This document shows positions 52,665-63,300 of a DNA stretch of 64,000 nucleotides, in pieces. Source of the DNA: an uncultured Bacteroidales bacterium (GTDB lineage: Bacteria; Bacteroidota; Bacteroidia; Bacteroidales; Paludibacteraceae); contig CACZOA010000054.1 in assembly GCA_902782665.1 (NCBI GenBank), forward strand, positions 58,753-122,752, given 5' to 3'. The notes beneath the pieces were generated by a model. It saw only the letters and a program-made list of their open reading frames with translations, did no database searches and was not told the DNA's origin. Position 1 is the first letter of the stretch; the number at the start of each line of letters is the position of its first letter. The position numbers and the translations under genes were made by a program.

Positions 52665-55616
52665 ATGAAGAAGATATACTCATCTATTGCCGTAAAAGCG
52701 ACAGTTGTCGCACTGGCATTGTCATCGGCAAGCTCGATGACCGCTCAATCGTTCGACAATGAGCAGTATCAGAAAGCTCTTTGGATGACCGGTCGTTTTT
52801 ATGGAGCCCAGAGATCAGGAGCAGGGCACAACTGGCTTATCGCAGAACATGAGCCAACACAGACTGCATCATCTCTTACCGGCAATCTTAGTGCTTTTGT
52901 CAAAGGACAGGATTTCGTGAAAGATGCCGACGGTGATTATGATTTGACCGGAGGTTGGGTAGACTGTGGAGATAATGTGAAGTTCGGACAGACAGAGTTT
53001 TACTCTGGCTATATGCTTGCTTTGGGTTATTCTGAGTTTCCAACAGGATACGGTGACTATTATTCACAGAATTACGAAGGCTACATCGGTGCGAGCGACT
53101 ATACTTGGGAAGGCAAAAAGGGTAAGCCAAACGGCATTCCTGATATCCTTGATGAGCTAAAATATGCCACAGACTTCTTTATGAAGTGTGTGCGCGACGA
53201 AAAGACTTTCTATTATCAGGTGGGAGACGGAGGTCCAGACCATCAGGTATGGTGTACTTCACCAGTGAAGGCAACTCTTTCAAGAGCACAAGGTGGTGAA
53301 GCTGAAGGATCACGTAAAGTGTTCAAAGCCAATGGAAAGACAACATCAATGACATCTTTCTGTGGTGCGACTCTTGCAATCATGAGCCGTTGTTATCGCC
53401 CATTCGATTCAGACTACGCAGACAAATGTTTGGCTAAAGCAAAAGTGGCGTACGATTATGTGATGGGTACAGAAAAAGGAAATACCGGCAGCGACTTCTA
53501 TCCTTCAAAACCAAATTATGAGTCGGATATTGTAGTGCTTGCAATGGAATTGTACCGTGCCACAAATAACAGTGAATATTTGGCTACAGCCAAGGAATAT
53601 TCCAAATTTATGGCTGATTCTAAAACATTCAACCATAACTATTCTCTTAACTACAACAACACAGAGGATTTTGCATGCTATCTGATGGCCATGTACGCTG
53701 ATGATGCGAACGCCAAAACTGCATTACAGTTCTTCTGCGATTTGTACAAACCATCAAGTGGCTATTTCTTAAACAAGAAGAACGGAAGCTGGGGTATTCT
53801 TCGTTTCCCAGCAAATCAGGCATTTGTTTACGCCCTTAACGACAAAGTGCTAGGTAAAGAGAAGACCCTAAATCCGTATTCTCTTACTTCCATCGAGTAT
53901 ATCATGGGTAACAACGGAAAGAAATTCTCTTATATAGTAGGATTTGGAGATAACTTCCCTCATTATCCTCACCACCGTAATTTCTACGGTCTTGACAACG
54001 ACTCAGAGGCAAACTTGAAACCTCAAGATAAATTCATGCAGTTGGGATACATGGTAGGTGGATCAATCAACGACGGTGAATATATTGATAATGAGAAAGA
54101 GTACACATACAGTGAAGGTGGTATCGACTACAATGCCGGACTTGTAGCGTCTCTTGGATATATCAATTCAATCTTGAATCCTGTGGCTAGTTTGGCTGTT
54201 CATCCGACACCAAAACTTGGAGACGACCGCTCAATCTGTGGAGAGAGCTCAATCGTGCTCGACAGCAAGATCCAGGCTGACGGAAAGAAGAAATTCACTT
54301 GGTCGAAAGACGGAAAGCAGTTGGTATCTGACACTAAATCTACAACTTACGAAGTCAAAGAGGCTGGTGTTTACACTTGTGTCGTAGATTCTGCTGGCGA
54401 ATGGGAGACTTCAGCAAGTGTCACAATCCTAGGTGAGCTACCAGATGTACAGCTTGAAAGCGGAGAATTGTGTAATCCTGCAACTATCACATTGGATGCT
54501 ACTATAGACGTGAAGGGTGCTTCATACCAATGGGGTGTCGACGGACAAGATATAGAAGGTGCTAATTCATCTACATACACAGCAACTAAGGCTGGTATGT
54601 ACACTTGTAAGATATCTGTGACTGGATGTGGAAGCAAGAAAATCGAGACAGAAATCACATCAAAACTTCCAGTTGTGGCTGACGCAAAGTCTAGCAACAG
54701 TGGCAAAATCACATTCACTGCTGAAGGCGACGGTGAATATGAGTGGTATGACAAGGCTGAGGGAGGTACTCTTCTTGGCACTGGCAAGACATACACAACC
54801 ACAATCCACAAAGACATCGACGTTTACGTGCAGAGCTCAGGAAGCAGTTCATTCGTTGCTGGTCCGGACGAGAAGACATTCGCATCATCGTCAGCTTCGG
54901 ATTGGGGTGAAACAGCTGCATTGTTCACAGCCCACAAGCCATTCTCGATCACAGGTGTTTCTGTTTATTTGTCAGCTATCTACACTACTGGCAGCCAAAC
55001 TGTAACATTCACACTTACTCATAATGGCAAGAAGCAGACTTTCAACTCTGACCCTATCGATTTGCAGAACAAAGGCTGGTACACAATCACATTGAGCAAC
55101 CCAATCGAGATTTCTGAGACAGGCGATTATTCATTGTCTGCAAAACCAGCCAACGGTTCAATCCCATTCTATGCTAATGGAAAAGACTACAATACATTCG
55201 CTAACAATGGTGATGTAATCGAGTTTACTGGATGTGATAAGGGAGAGGCGAACAACAAGCCATTCCCTGCAATGATCAACTGGCAAATCCAGGCAGGTTC
55301 TGGTTGTGCGAGAGCTGTGGTTCATGGAACTTACGGCAGTGGATCCGGAGTCAATTCAATCGATGCTAACGAGAATGTCTGCAAAATATATCCAAACCCA
55401 GCATCTAATGTTCTGTACGTTGAGATTCTTAATGGAGACGTGAATGCATCCGTTCAGATCATGAGCATAGACGGCAAGGTTGTATTGACAGAGCAGACAA
55501 ATGATTCTGATTCAATCAACGGTATCGACATCGCTCATCTATCTAACGGAATCTACACAGTGATTGTAAACACTGAGTCAGCAAACCAGGCATTCAGATT
55601 GATTGTCAAGAAATAA
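52665..55616 (+). CDS. GH9 endoglucanase with Ig-like domains and T9SS sorting domain
   Basis: The 983-residue secreted protein has a signal peptide (1-27), a glycoside hydrolase family 9 domain (about 29-510) with GGWVDCGDNVKFGQTEF (catalytic Asp region), HHRNFY and the C-terminal EGGIDYNAGLVAS with the general acid Glu, two Ig-like domains (about 520-690), a further beta domain (about 740-890), and a C-terminal T9SS type A sorting domain (VCKIYPNPASNVLYVEI to the end). It should be secreted through T9SS and attached at the surface. GH9 enzymes cut cellulose and related beta-glucans. Confidence 0.93.
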   Translation: MKKIYSSIAVKATVVALALSSASSMTAQSFDNEQYQKALWMTGRFYGAQRSGAGHNWLIAEHEPTQTASSLTGNLSAFVKGQDFVKDADGDYDLTGGWVDCGDNVKFGQTEFYSGYMLALGYSEFPTGYGDYYSQNYEGYIGASDYTWEGKKGKPNGIPDILDELKYATDFFMKCVRDEKTFYYQVGDGGPDHQVWCTSPVKATLSRAQGGEAEGSRKVFKANGKTTSMTSFCGATLAIMSRCYRPFDSDYADKCLAKAKVAYDYVMGTEKGNTGSDFYPSKPNYESDIVVLAMELYRATNNSEYLATAKEYSKFMADSKTFNHNYSLNYNNTEDFACYLMAMYADDANAKTALQFFCDLYKPSSGYFLNKKNGSWGILRFPANQAFVYALNDKVLGKEKTLNPYSLTSIEYIMGNNGKKFSYIVGFGDNFPHYPHHRNFYGLDNDSEANLKPQDKFMQLGYMVGGSINDGEYIDNEKEYTYSEGGIDYNAGLVASLGYINSILNPVASLAVHPTPKLGDDRSICGESSIVLDSKIQADGKKKFTWSKDGKQLVSDTKSTTYEVKEAGVYTCVVDSAGEWETSASVTILGELPDVQLESGELCNPATITLDATIDVKGASYQWGVDGQDIEGANSSTYTATKAGMYTCKISVTGCGSKKIETEITSKLPVVADAKSSNSGKITFTAEGDGEYEWYDKAEGGTLLGTGKTYTTTIHKDIDVYVQSSGSSSFVAGPDEKTFASSSASDWGETAALFTAHKPFSITGVSVYLSAIYTTGSQTVTFTLTHNGKKQTFNSDPIDLQNKGWYTITLSNPIEISETGDYSLSAKPANGSIPFYANGKDYNTFANNGDVIEFTGCDKGEANNKPFPAMINWQIQAGSGCARAVVHGTYGSGSGVNSIDANENVCKIYPNPASNVLYVEILNGDVNASVQIMSIDGKVVLTEQTNDSDSINGIDIAHLSNGIYTVIVNTESANQAFRLIVKK

Positions 55617-55656
55617 GATTGTAAAAACAAAACGTTTTTTGAATTAAATACAAAAG

Positions 55657-55694
55657 GAGGGAACGCAATATATTTTGCGTTCCTTTCTTTTTCA
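55657..55694 (+). terminator. terminator after the GH9 gene
   Basis: GGAACGCAA-tatatt-TTGCGTTCC stem followed by TTTCTTTTT. Confidence 0.88.
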
Positions 55695-55695
55695 T

Positions 55696-55703
55696 TATTT
55701 TTG
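55696..55703 (+). promoter_or_regulatory. -7 box for the FemAB/GNAT-like gene
   Basis: TATTTTTG, about 71 bp before 55774. A simple repeat (GGTTGACGGTTGAGGGTTGA) lies between them. Confidence 0.5.
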
Positions 55704-55773
55704 TACTATCAATGGTTGACGGTTGAGGGTTGATGATTGAGGGTGGACCTTCGTCTCACTAAAATAAATGATT

Positions 55774-56757
55774 ATGAGCAATAAGGAAATATACAAAGAA
55801 ATATGCAGACAGCATCCAGAAATACCAGTGTTCTCGCAATACTGGTGGATGAACGCGAGCAATGGCGACAATTGGGACGTGCTGATCATACGTGACAAAG
55901 CCAACAACGTCATCGCCACTATGCCTTATGCCATATACAGAAAGTTTGGATTCACATTGATTTCCCAACATGAGTTTTGCCAGCACACTGGTCCATTCAT
56001 CTTCTATCCTGACACCGTCTTTGAAGGAAGATTGGCCAATTATAAAAAACTTGTGTTTGAGGAAAAAATATTCCAGAAGATCATCACAGAATTGGAGGAG
56101 ATGCATGCGGACATGTTTTGGCAGAATTTCTCTCCACGCATCACCAACCACCTTCCATTCCATTGGGCAGGATTCAAACAGTATACCCGCTACACCTACC
56201 GTATACCAAATATCGGAGACTCAGAAGAACTGTTTTCAAGAATCTGCATATCAAAACAGCAGTATATTCGTAAAGCGAAAAAGAATGGGCTGGTAACAAC
56301 ATTCGACATGCCTATAGATGAGTTTTTGGATTTCCACCGTCGCACCTATAAAGAACGAGGAAAAGAGGATCTGCTCGACAAATGGAACAGCAAACGTTTC
56401 ATTGAAGAGGCTAAAAGAGTCGGACAAGGAACAATAGTCAGCACTCGTGACGCAGAAGGCAATCTGCTGTCGGCTTTCTTCTTAGTGTGGGACTCAGAAT
56501 GGGCTTACTACATCTGGTTAGGAATCGATCAAAAAAGAAAAGGAGAAGGAGCTCCGACGCTGATGATATGGGACACTTTGGAATTTTTGAAAGGCAAGAC
56601 CAAAGGTTTTGATTTCGAAGGCAGTATGAACCAAGGTATCGGATCTTCACACCGTGAATTCGGGGCTGAACTCGTGCCGTTCATCCACGTCCACAAATAC
56701 TATAGCAAGACATTCAAGATTTTGGATTATCTGAGAGGAACCGCACAGAAAAGATAA
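55774..56757 (+). CDS. GNAT/FemAB-like acyltransferase
   Basis: The 327-residue protein starts MSNKEIYKEICRQHPEIPVF. It has the paired GNAT layout of FemAB-like enzymes: QEFC-type first half with HTGPFIFYPD, then ISKQQYIRKAKKNGL, DFHRRTYKERGKEDLLD, TRDAEGNLLSAFFLVWDSEWAYYIWLG, and a final GFDFEGSMNQGIGSSHREFGAELVPF. Such proteins add amino acids or acyl groups to cell-wall or lipid precursors. The substrate is unknown. It stands alone. Confidence 0.8.
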   Translation: MSNKEIYKEICRQHPEIPVFSQYWWMNASNGDNWDVLIIRDKANNVIATMPYAIYRKFGFTLISQHEFCQHTGPFIFYPDTVFEGRLANYKKLVFEEKIFQKIITELEEMHADMFWQNFSPRITNHLPFHWAGFKQYTRYTYRIPNIGDSEELFSRICISKQQYIRKAKKNGLVTTFDMPIDEFLDFHRRTYKERGKEDLLDKWNSKRFIEEAKRVGQGTIVSTRDAEGNLLSAFFLVWDSEWAYYIWLGIDQKRKGEGAPTLMIWDTLEFLKGKTKGFDFEGSMNQGIGSSHREFGAELVPFIHVHKYYSKTFKILDYLRGTAQKR

Positions 56758-56798
56758 CAGGAGACATGAGACCGTCCCTCAAACATCCGTTTGGGACA

Positions 56799-57224
56799 CT
56801 ATTTTTCCAAAAATTTCACGATTTTCTTCAAATGTCTCAATGAAATCACACCATAATTATTGAGATCCAGCCCCTCGTAGAATCTGACGAGAGTGGAAGC
56901 ATTGGACTGTTTGAGAAAATATCCAGCCACATTATTGGACGGATTATCCAGTTTATACAGCAACCTGTACTCTTTCGGCCTGTCAATAAAACTCTTCAGA
57001 GTGATCACCGCATCACCCTTAGTGCCAAGAGCGACATACATTGCCTTCACCCTACTCTGCTGTATCTTTATAACATATTTCTCTTCGTTCTCCTTCGTCG
57101 CACGGATGAGAGTGGCATCCCCTTTTTTGTAAACTTCACGCAGAGAATACTCAGAGATATTAGACTGTGCGGACAAGTTCAACGTCGCACACAAAAACAA
57201 TATAAAAAATAAAATATGTCTCAT
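56799..57224 (-). CDS. small secreted protein, unknown
   Basis: The start MRHILFFILFLCATLNLSAQS (57224) gives a clear signal peptide cut after LSAQ and a total of 141 residues. Longer starts upstream have no signal peptide, so they are less likely. The mature part has basic and Lys/Glu-rich beta segments. No family recognised. Confidence 0.72.
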   Translation of the reverse strand: MRHILFFILFLCATLNLSAQSNISEYSLREVYKKGDATLIRATKENEEKYVIKIQQSRVKAMYVALGTKGDAVITLKSFIDRPKEYRLLYKLDNPSNNVAGYFLKQSNASTLVRFYEGLDLNNYGVISLRHLKKIVKFLEK

Positions 57225-57332
57225 TTTTTCAATCATGCGACAAAAATAGGAAAATAATGAAGGAATCACATAAAATTTTGTTGCCCAACATAAAAAATCT
57301 CGGTTTTTGTTTTGTTTTACTAATTTTTTCCA

Positions 57333-57340
57333 TACCTTTG
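57333..57340 (+). promoter_or_regulatory. -7 box for the tRNA-Arg genes
   Basis: TACCTTTG followed by CACCG, with a -33-like TTTG 18 bp upstream (57311-57314), 32 bp before the first tRNA. Confidence 0.65.
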
Positions 57341-57371
57341 CACCGCAATTCACAAAAAAGTGGTTGTAACT

Positions 57372-57445
57372 GGCCCATTAGCTCAACTGAATAGAGTATT
57401 TGACTACGGATCAAAAGGTTACAGGTTTGAATCCTGTATGGGTCA
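57372..57445 (+). tRNA. tRNA-Arg(ACG), copy 1
   Basis: Acceptor GGCCCAT pairs with ATGGGTC (with one G-U); the anticodon stem-loop TTTGA-CTACGGA-TCAAA gives anticodon ACG (arginine, likely deaminated to ICG); T arm ACAGG-TTTGAAT-CCTGT. CCA is not encoded. It is followed by a near copy. Confidence 0.92.
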
Positions 57446-57460
57446 CAAAAAAAACGGTAT

Positions 57461-57534
57461 GGCCCGTTAGCTCAACTGAATAGAGTATTTGACTACGGAT
57501 CAAAAGGTTATAGGTTTGAATCCTATACGGGTCA
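57461..57534 (+). tRNA. tRNA-Arg(ACG), copy 2
   Basis: Same anticodon and D arm as copy 1. It differs at four bases that form two compensated pairs: A-U to G-C in the acceptor stem and C-G to U-A in the T stem. CCA follows the discriminator base (57535-57537). Confidence 0.92.
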
Positions 57535-57540
57535 CCACTC

Positions 57541-57577
57541 AAGGCTTTTGAAACTTCGGTTTTGAAAGCCTTTTTAT
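57541..57577 (+). terminator. terminator after the tRNA-Arg genes
   Basis: AAGGCTTT...AAAGCCTT stem followed by TTTATTATT. Confidence 0.82.
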
Positions 57578-57732
57578 TATTCTGTTTTGGTGGATGCATC
57601 TCAATTTAATGCGTCAAAATTTAGAATACCTCTTCAAATATAATGAGATGCCTATCTAATTTATTTTGAGTATGGATATAAATCATAAAACCTGCCTTAT
57701 TATTTCAAAAATGCATTAATGCAACGGCAACA

Positions 57733-57764
57733 ATTATGCATTATGCATTGCGAATTATGAATTA
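57733..57764. repeat. dispersed AATTATGCATTATG-type repeat
   Basis: Words ATTATGCATTATGCATTGCG and AATTATGAATTAATT lie just upstream of the acyl-CoA ligase promoter, the same family as the repeats after recG and fabG. Confidence 0.55.
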
Positions 57765-57769
57765 ATTCT

Positions 57770-57777
57770 TATATTTG
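57770..57777 (+). promoter_or_regulatory. -7 box of the acyl-CoA ligase promoter
   Basis: TATATTTG. It overlaps the longest possible reading frame of the next gene, so the real start must be downstream, at 57814. Confidence 0.55.
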
Positions 57778-57813
57778 ATGCGTAAGGATTTTCATTATTT
57801 ACGACAGATACTT

Positions 57814-59733
57814 ATGGCAGAGAAATTAGAAAACATCATAGATCTTCTTGACAGAGGCGTCAAGTTGTTCCCGAACAATACTCTTACTCTTGACAAAAGA
57901 AATGGGAAATGGGAAAGTCTGACTTTCACCCAAGTGAAACAGCAAGCACGTCATTTTGCGGCAGGCCTGATAAAGATGGGCGTCAAACCTGGCGACCGTA
58001 TCGCTCTTATGAGTGAAGGGCGACGTGAATGGCTGATCTGTGAGCTGGGAATGCTTATGGCTCGTGCCGTAAACGTGCCTCTATCCATCAAACTGAATGT
58101 GGAAGGTGAGGTGTCATTCCGTCTTGCCCACTCAGGAGCTCGCTATCTCATCCTTTCCGCTCCACAAGCTAAGCGTCTTGCCGACGTGGGGTTCGGTCCG
58201 GAAGGTATCACTCTGATCCATCTCGACAATTGTGAGGCTCTCAGCGATGGTGTCGCCACTTATGATGATATTGTCAACGACGGTGCGGAATGGCTGAAAA
58301 ACTCTAACAACGCCGCTCATCTGGACACTTTGATCGCTTCTATCGACAAGGATGACATGGTGAATATCAGCTACACCAGCGGAACAACTTCCGATCCTAA
58401 GGGCATCATGCTTACTCACGGCAACTACGTGTCAAACACTCTCCAGTCTGCTTCCCTTGTGAAGATTTCTCCTAACGACGTGACTTTGACCATCCTTCCT
58501 TGGGACCACAGTTTCGCCCACACCACATGTCTGTACTGCTTCATCTACTATGGAGCAACAATTGCGTCGCAGATCATAGGCAAGACTCCTATGGAGACTT
58601 TGAAACTTATCCCTCAGGCAATCAAAGAGGTTCGTCCGACTTTGATGATGAGTGTGCCAGCATTGTCAAAAGCATTCAGAAAGAATATCGAGTCGGGAGT
58701 GAAAGCGAAAGGTGATTTCGCATGGAAAATGTTCGAGTTCTTCCGCAAAAATGCATACGCATATAATAAAGACTATTTCCACAGAGGCTCAGGCTTGAGT
58801 TTCTTGCGCAAACCGCTTGTTTGGCTTGGCGACAAAATATTGATGAGCAAAATACGAGAGAACTTCGGCGGACGTCTGCAATACTTCATCGGAGGAGGAG
58901 CGCTGCTTGATGTTGAGCTTCAACGCTTCTTCATGTCAGTAGGAATTCCTATTTTCCAGGGCTACGGATTGAGCGAGGCTTCACCGGTGATCAGTTCAAA
59001 CGTCAGCGGACGAGCTAAGTTCGGAAGCTCCGGCACCCCAGTCAAATTTATGGATATCACAATATGTGATGCCGACGGAAAAGTTCTGCCAAACGGAGAG
59101 AAGGGAGAGATTGTCATTAAAGGTGGCAATGTGATGAAAGGTTATTGGAAAAACGAGACAGCCACACAAGAGACCATCGTAGACGGATGGCTTCACACCG
59201 GAGACATGGGCTACATGGATCCAGACGGATTCCTGCAGGTGCTCGGACGCTTCAAGAGTCTGCTCATATCGAGCGACGGAGAGAAATACTCACCTGAAGG
59301 CATTGAGGAAAGCATTGTGGAATTGTCGCCAATCATCGACCAATGCATGCTCTACAATAACCAGTCGCCATACACCATCGCTCTTATCGTGCCAAATGCA
59401 TCAGCGTTGAAAGCCCGTTTGGAAGAGCACGGTCATGGAGACCTCTCAAAGCCAGAAAACCAAAAGATCGCAACAGAGATGCTTTGGAATGAGATCTGTC
59501 AGATGCGTAAAGGCGGAAAATATGCAGGATTGCATCCAGAACGCTGGCTGCCAGCCACAATGGGTGTGCTTAGTGAAGGATTCACAGAAGCCAACCACCT
59601 GCTCAACTCAACAATGAAGATGGTTCGACCAAAAGTTTGCGAGAGATATGCCGATCTGATCGACTTCCTTATGACAACAGACGGAAAGAATATCTGCAGC
59701 GACAGAAATTTGGAATCAATATCAAAATTATAA
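57814..59733 (+). CDS. AMP-binding long-chain acyl-CoA ligase (FadD/FadD15-like)
   Basis: The 639-residue protein starts MAEKLENIIDLLDRG. The AMP-forming domain is clear: ISYTSGTTSDPKGIMLTHGN (ATP loop), FQGYGLSEASPVIS, WLHTGDMGYMDPDGFLQVLGR and the C-terminal KYSPEGIEESIVE. It activates fatty acids as acyl-CoA. The start was chosen because the promoter lies inside the longer frame. Confidence 0.9.
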   Translation: MAEKLENIIDLLDRGVKLFPNNTLTLDKRNGKWESLTFTQVKQQARHFAAGLIKMGVKPGDRIALMSEGRREWLICELGMLMARAVNVPLSIKLNVEGEVSFRLAHSGARYLILSAPQAKRLADVGFGPEGITLIHLDNCEALSDGVATYDDIVNDGAEWLKNSNNAAHLDTLIASIDKDDMVNISYTSGTTSDPKGIMLTHGNYVSNTLQSASLVKISPNDVTLTILPWDHSFAHTTCLYCFIYYGATIASQIIGKTPMETLKLIPQAIKEVRPTLMMSVPALSKAFRKNIESGVKAKGDFAWKMFEFFRKNAYAYNKDYFHRGSGLSFLRKPLVWLGDKILMSKIRENFGGRLQYFIGGGALLDVELQRFFMSVGIPIFQGYGLSEASPVISSNVSGRAKFGSSGTPVKFMDITICDADGKVLPNGEKGEIVIKGGNVMKGYWKNETATQETIVDGWLHTGDMGYMDPDGFLQVLGRFKSLLISSDGEKYSPEGIEESIVELSPIIDQCMLYNNQSPYTIALIVPNASALKARLEEHGHGDLSKPENQKIATEMLWNEICQMRKGGKYAGLHPERWLPATMGVLSEGFTEANHLLNSTMKMVRPKVCERYADLIDFLMTTDGKNICSDRNLESISKL

Positions 59734-59848
59734 TGTATGGGCGGGTATTGTATCCGCCCTATATTTATTTCAATATTTATCAATTTATAATGCGGGCAGG
59801 CACGAGACCCAGGGCAGGCACAAGACCTGCCCCTACATACATACCACA

Positions 59849-60097
59849 ATGAATGATTTATTGGAAAACATATCCCGCATCCACACCACCGAGATGGGGA
59901 AAGAACGTATACGTCGCAACCTTTCTCTTGCAGACGACACTGATGTCGTGAAATATTGCGTCGACGTGATTATGCGAGACAACTGCGTCTTCACCAAACA
60001 AGGAAAAAACTGGTATGCGGAATCCGACGGTGAAATCATCACCGTCAACTCTTATTCCTACACTATCATCACTGCACATGCAATTCATAATTCATAA
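59849..60097 (+). CDS. DUF3781 small protein
   Basis: The 82-residue protein opens MNDLLENISRIHTTEMGKERIRRN and has the pattern of DUF3781 (short, HTT[EM]xGxERIxRN, DVVKYCVDVI, FTKQGKNWYAE). The last residues AHAIHNS come from an AATTCATAATTCATAATGC repeat, which supplies the stop codon. Function unknown. Confidence 0.72.
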   Translation: MNDLLENISRIHTTEMGKERIRRNLSLADDTDVVKYCVDVIMRDNCVFTKQGKNWYAESDGEIITVNSYSYTIITAHAIHNS

Positions 60098-60157
60098 TGC
60101 ATAATTCGTAATTGTTGAGAAATACATCTGTAGGGGTAATCCCTTGTGGTCGCACAT
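60084..60157. repeat. AATTCATAATGCATAATTCG repeat and reverse GGGGATCGCC-type element
   Basis: TAATGCATAATTCGTAATT words lie over the end of the DUF3781 gene; then TAGGGGTAATCCCTTGTGGT (about 60133) which resembles the reverse complement of the element at about 43260. From 60158 to the CotH promoter at 60334 I see nothing else. Confidence 0.55.
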
Positions 60158-60333
60158 GATTTTGAAAAATGTGGTCGCCCATGTCTGGATATATTTTAGA
60201 CGGATTCCTCTCTTTCCCCCATCAGATGTTACTATTTTTATACATTTTCTCATTGACTTTCATTAATTCTCCTATTTTTATAGACAAATAACACTTTTTT
60301 ACCGACAAAAACTTGTACTCTAGTTTTTTTTCT

Positions 60334-60341
60334 TACTTTTG
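60334..60341 (+). promoter_or_regulatory. -7 box of the CotH gene promoter
   Basis: TACTTTTG followed by CC, with a -33-like TTG 18 bp upstream, 30 bp before the ATG at 60371. Confidence 0.6.
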
Positions 60342-60370
60342 CCGTAACGTTGATAACCAAATCAAAAGAC

Positions 60371-63300
60371 ATGAAACACGTTTACAAGTTTACTCAAATT
60401 CTAAAAACGCTATTATCATCAGTATTAGCTACAACAGCAGTTACCACATCAGCAACCGTGACAATCACAGAGATCATGCCAAGCAATATCGCCACAACAG
60501 TGAGCGACAAGTTTGACTACAACGGTTATGTTGAGTTTTACAACGACGGAGAGCCCATCAATTTGTACAGTTGGTTTGTAAAAAACACCAAAGAAGGCAA
60601 GTTCAACTGGAATTATGAGATGGGAAAGGCTCACATCCTGCCTACAGGCTACAGTTTGATGTTCTTTGGAAAAGAAGAGACATCTAGCGAGACAGCCAAG
60701 AAGGTGCATCCGCTTTACGTAGGTAGCGTTCCTAAAAAGTTGACTGCAGACGAAGGATCTGTAGTTTTCTACAATGCCAACGGTGATTCCATCACTTTTT
60801 CGTATCCAGCTCAGTATCCACACGTCTCTTATTCAAAAGAGGGATATATGGAGCCAACTCCAGGAGCTAAGAACGGAGCCGCTTTCAAGATTTCTGAGAG
60901 AGTGGCAAAACCAGTGTTTGGCGGAACTCCTTCAGGTCTAATCGGAGCCGGCAACACAGCGACAGTTGAATTGTCGTGCAAGACAGAAGGAGCAAAGATC
61001 TATTACACATTGGACGGAAGCATCCCTACTTTGGAGAAAGGTATTGAATACACAGCTCCGATCGAGGTTTCTGAAAACACAATCATCAGAGCTAAAGCAT
61101 TCAAAGACGGTGTTCTTTGGAGCGACGTCGCTACAGCATCCTACCTATATTTGGGTGAATACTATGAGACTTGTGGTGAGACCACACTTCCAATTGTTTC
61201 CATCGTAGCAGACAGCATAGATCTATACAGCGACTCTTTGGGTAGTTGTGTTGTCGGAACAAACGGAGCCCAGACAATCTGTTCGTCGGACAAGATCAAG
61301 AAGGCGAACTACCATCAGGAATGGTACCGTCCTGCCAACTTCGAATATTTTGTCGACGGTAAGTCAGTCAACAGTCAGGAGGTAGAAGTCGCATTGCAGG
61401 GTGGATGCTCACGATCTCATGGAGTGAAGAGTTTCAAGATCAAGACAAACAAACGTACTGGAGAAAACAAATTCCAATACAACAAGTTCTTTGCAGACAG
61501 AGACTACACAAAATACAAAGCTCTGACATTGAGAAACGGAGGAAACGGATTCGGTTACCTATTCCCTCGTTGGCGTGACGGATACATGCAGAATCTTGCA
61601 AAAGGCATGAACATCGATTTGCAGGCATATATGCCAGTGGCTTACTTCCTAAACGGTAAATTCCACGGAATGATGGGATTACGTGAAAGAATGGATGAGA
61701 CATATCTCTACCAGAATTACGGCATCGAGGAAGATGAGATCGACTTCTTGAAAGTGGTAAACGGCACTGGCTATGTGGCTCAGTATGGTTCTAACGAAGA
61801 ATTCTACGCTATGCAAGAGTATGCATACGTGCATCATCAAGATCCTGACTACTTCGACAAGATGTGTGAGATGATAGATATGGATGAATACATCGACTAT
61901 CAGATCCTTGAACAGTTTGTAGGAAACACAGACTGGGTGAAAAACAACATCAAAGTGTGGAGAAAGAAAAACGGAGGAAAATGGCGTTGGATGGTTTACG
62001 ACACTGACTTCGGTTTGTCTACTCAACATTCAAGCCCTACCAAAAACATGATGACGTTCGCAAAAACAAATGGCGATAGCGTCTTCACTATGATGTTTGA
62101 GGGATTGGTTCAGAATGAGGACTTCAAATATAAGTTCTCCGACAGATACATGTATGCGATGAACAAATATTTCAACAGCGAACGAGCATTGGCACTTGCT
62201 GATTCTATGTACAACCTTACACAGATCGATATGTGTGCCACTATGGCTTGTCCTGATTTCGGATATGTCGGCAACCAGACCAAATATGATTCTGAGATCG
62301 AGACAATGCGTAGTTTCGTCACTCGTCGACCTACATCTGTACAAAAGCAGTTGGCATCATATCTAGGATTAAAAAATGAGTTAGCGGATGTCACTGTCAG
62401 AATTGAGTTCGACGGTGATGAAGAGCCAGATTACGTATATTGGGTCAACAAGAACGAGTTCAAGAATGAGGTATTCAACCAGCAATTGTTTATTGGTGAG
62501 CGTGTGAAGGTTGAGCTAAGATTGCCAATCGGATACAAAGTCGCAAACTGGACAATTAACGGAACACTAACAGAAGATCCTTCAACAACAATGACAATCG
62601 ACAGTGCGAGTGTAGACGGTACAGACATCCAAGTGTTGTTGACAAAAGACGAGAATTTCAGAATTCCAAGATTGTTCATCAACGAGGTTTGTGCATCCAA
62701 CGGAGCTACTCTTGATGAGTTCGGATCAGCGCCAGACTGGATCGAGATCTACAATAGTGAGGCATACGATGTTGATTTGGCAGGAATGGTCATTAAAAAT
62801 GTGACAGCAGGAGCAAAGTCAACTATCCCATACGGTTCATCATCTTCTGTGATCCCTGCGATGGGTCATGCAGTGCTTTGGGCTGACAAAGGCAAGAACG
62901 TCGGAGCCCTTCACTTGAATTTCAAGTTGAACGATGCGATCGAGCAGAAGCTACAGTTGATCATGCCGTTGACTACAGGCGACACTTTGATTGACGAGAT
63001 GACATACAAACTTCACGAGCGTAACTTCTCTTACGGTAGAGTATCCGATGGAGACACAGCGATGACAATATTCGCTAAATGTGATGAATTGGCTTTTGGA
63101 CAGCAGAAGAACTCACCTCACGCAGCCAACGGAAGCATCATCTGTTCTGCAGAGACAATTGATGATGTGCAGCAGATCGACGCAGTTGTGGAGACAATCG
63201 TCTACCCTAACCCTACAAGCACAGCATGGACTATCAACGCAGATGGCGACTATGTGGTGACAACAATGCTCGGTCAGGTTGTAGAATTTGGAGAGGCTGA

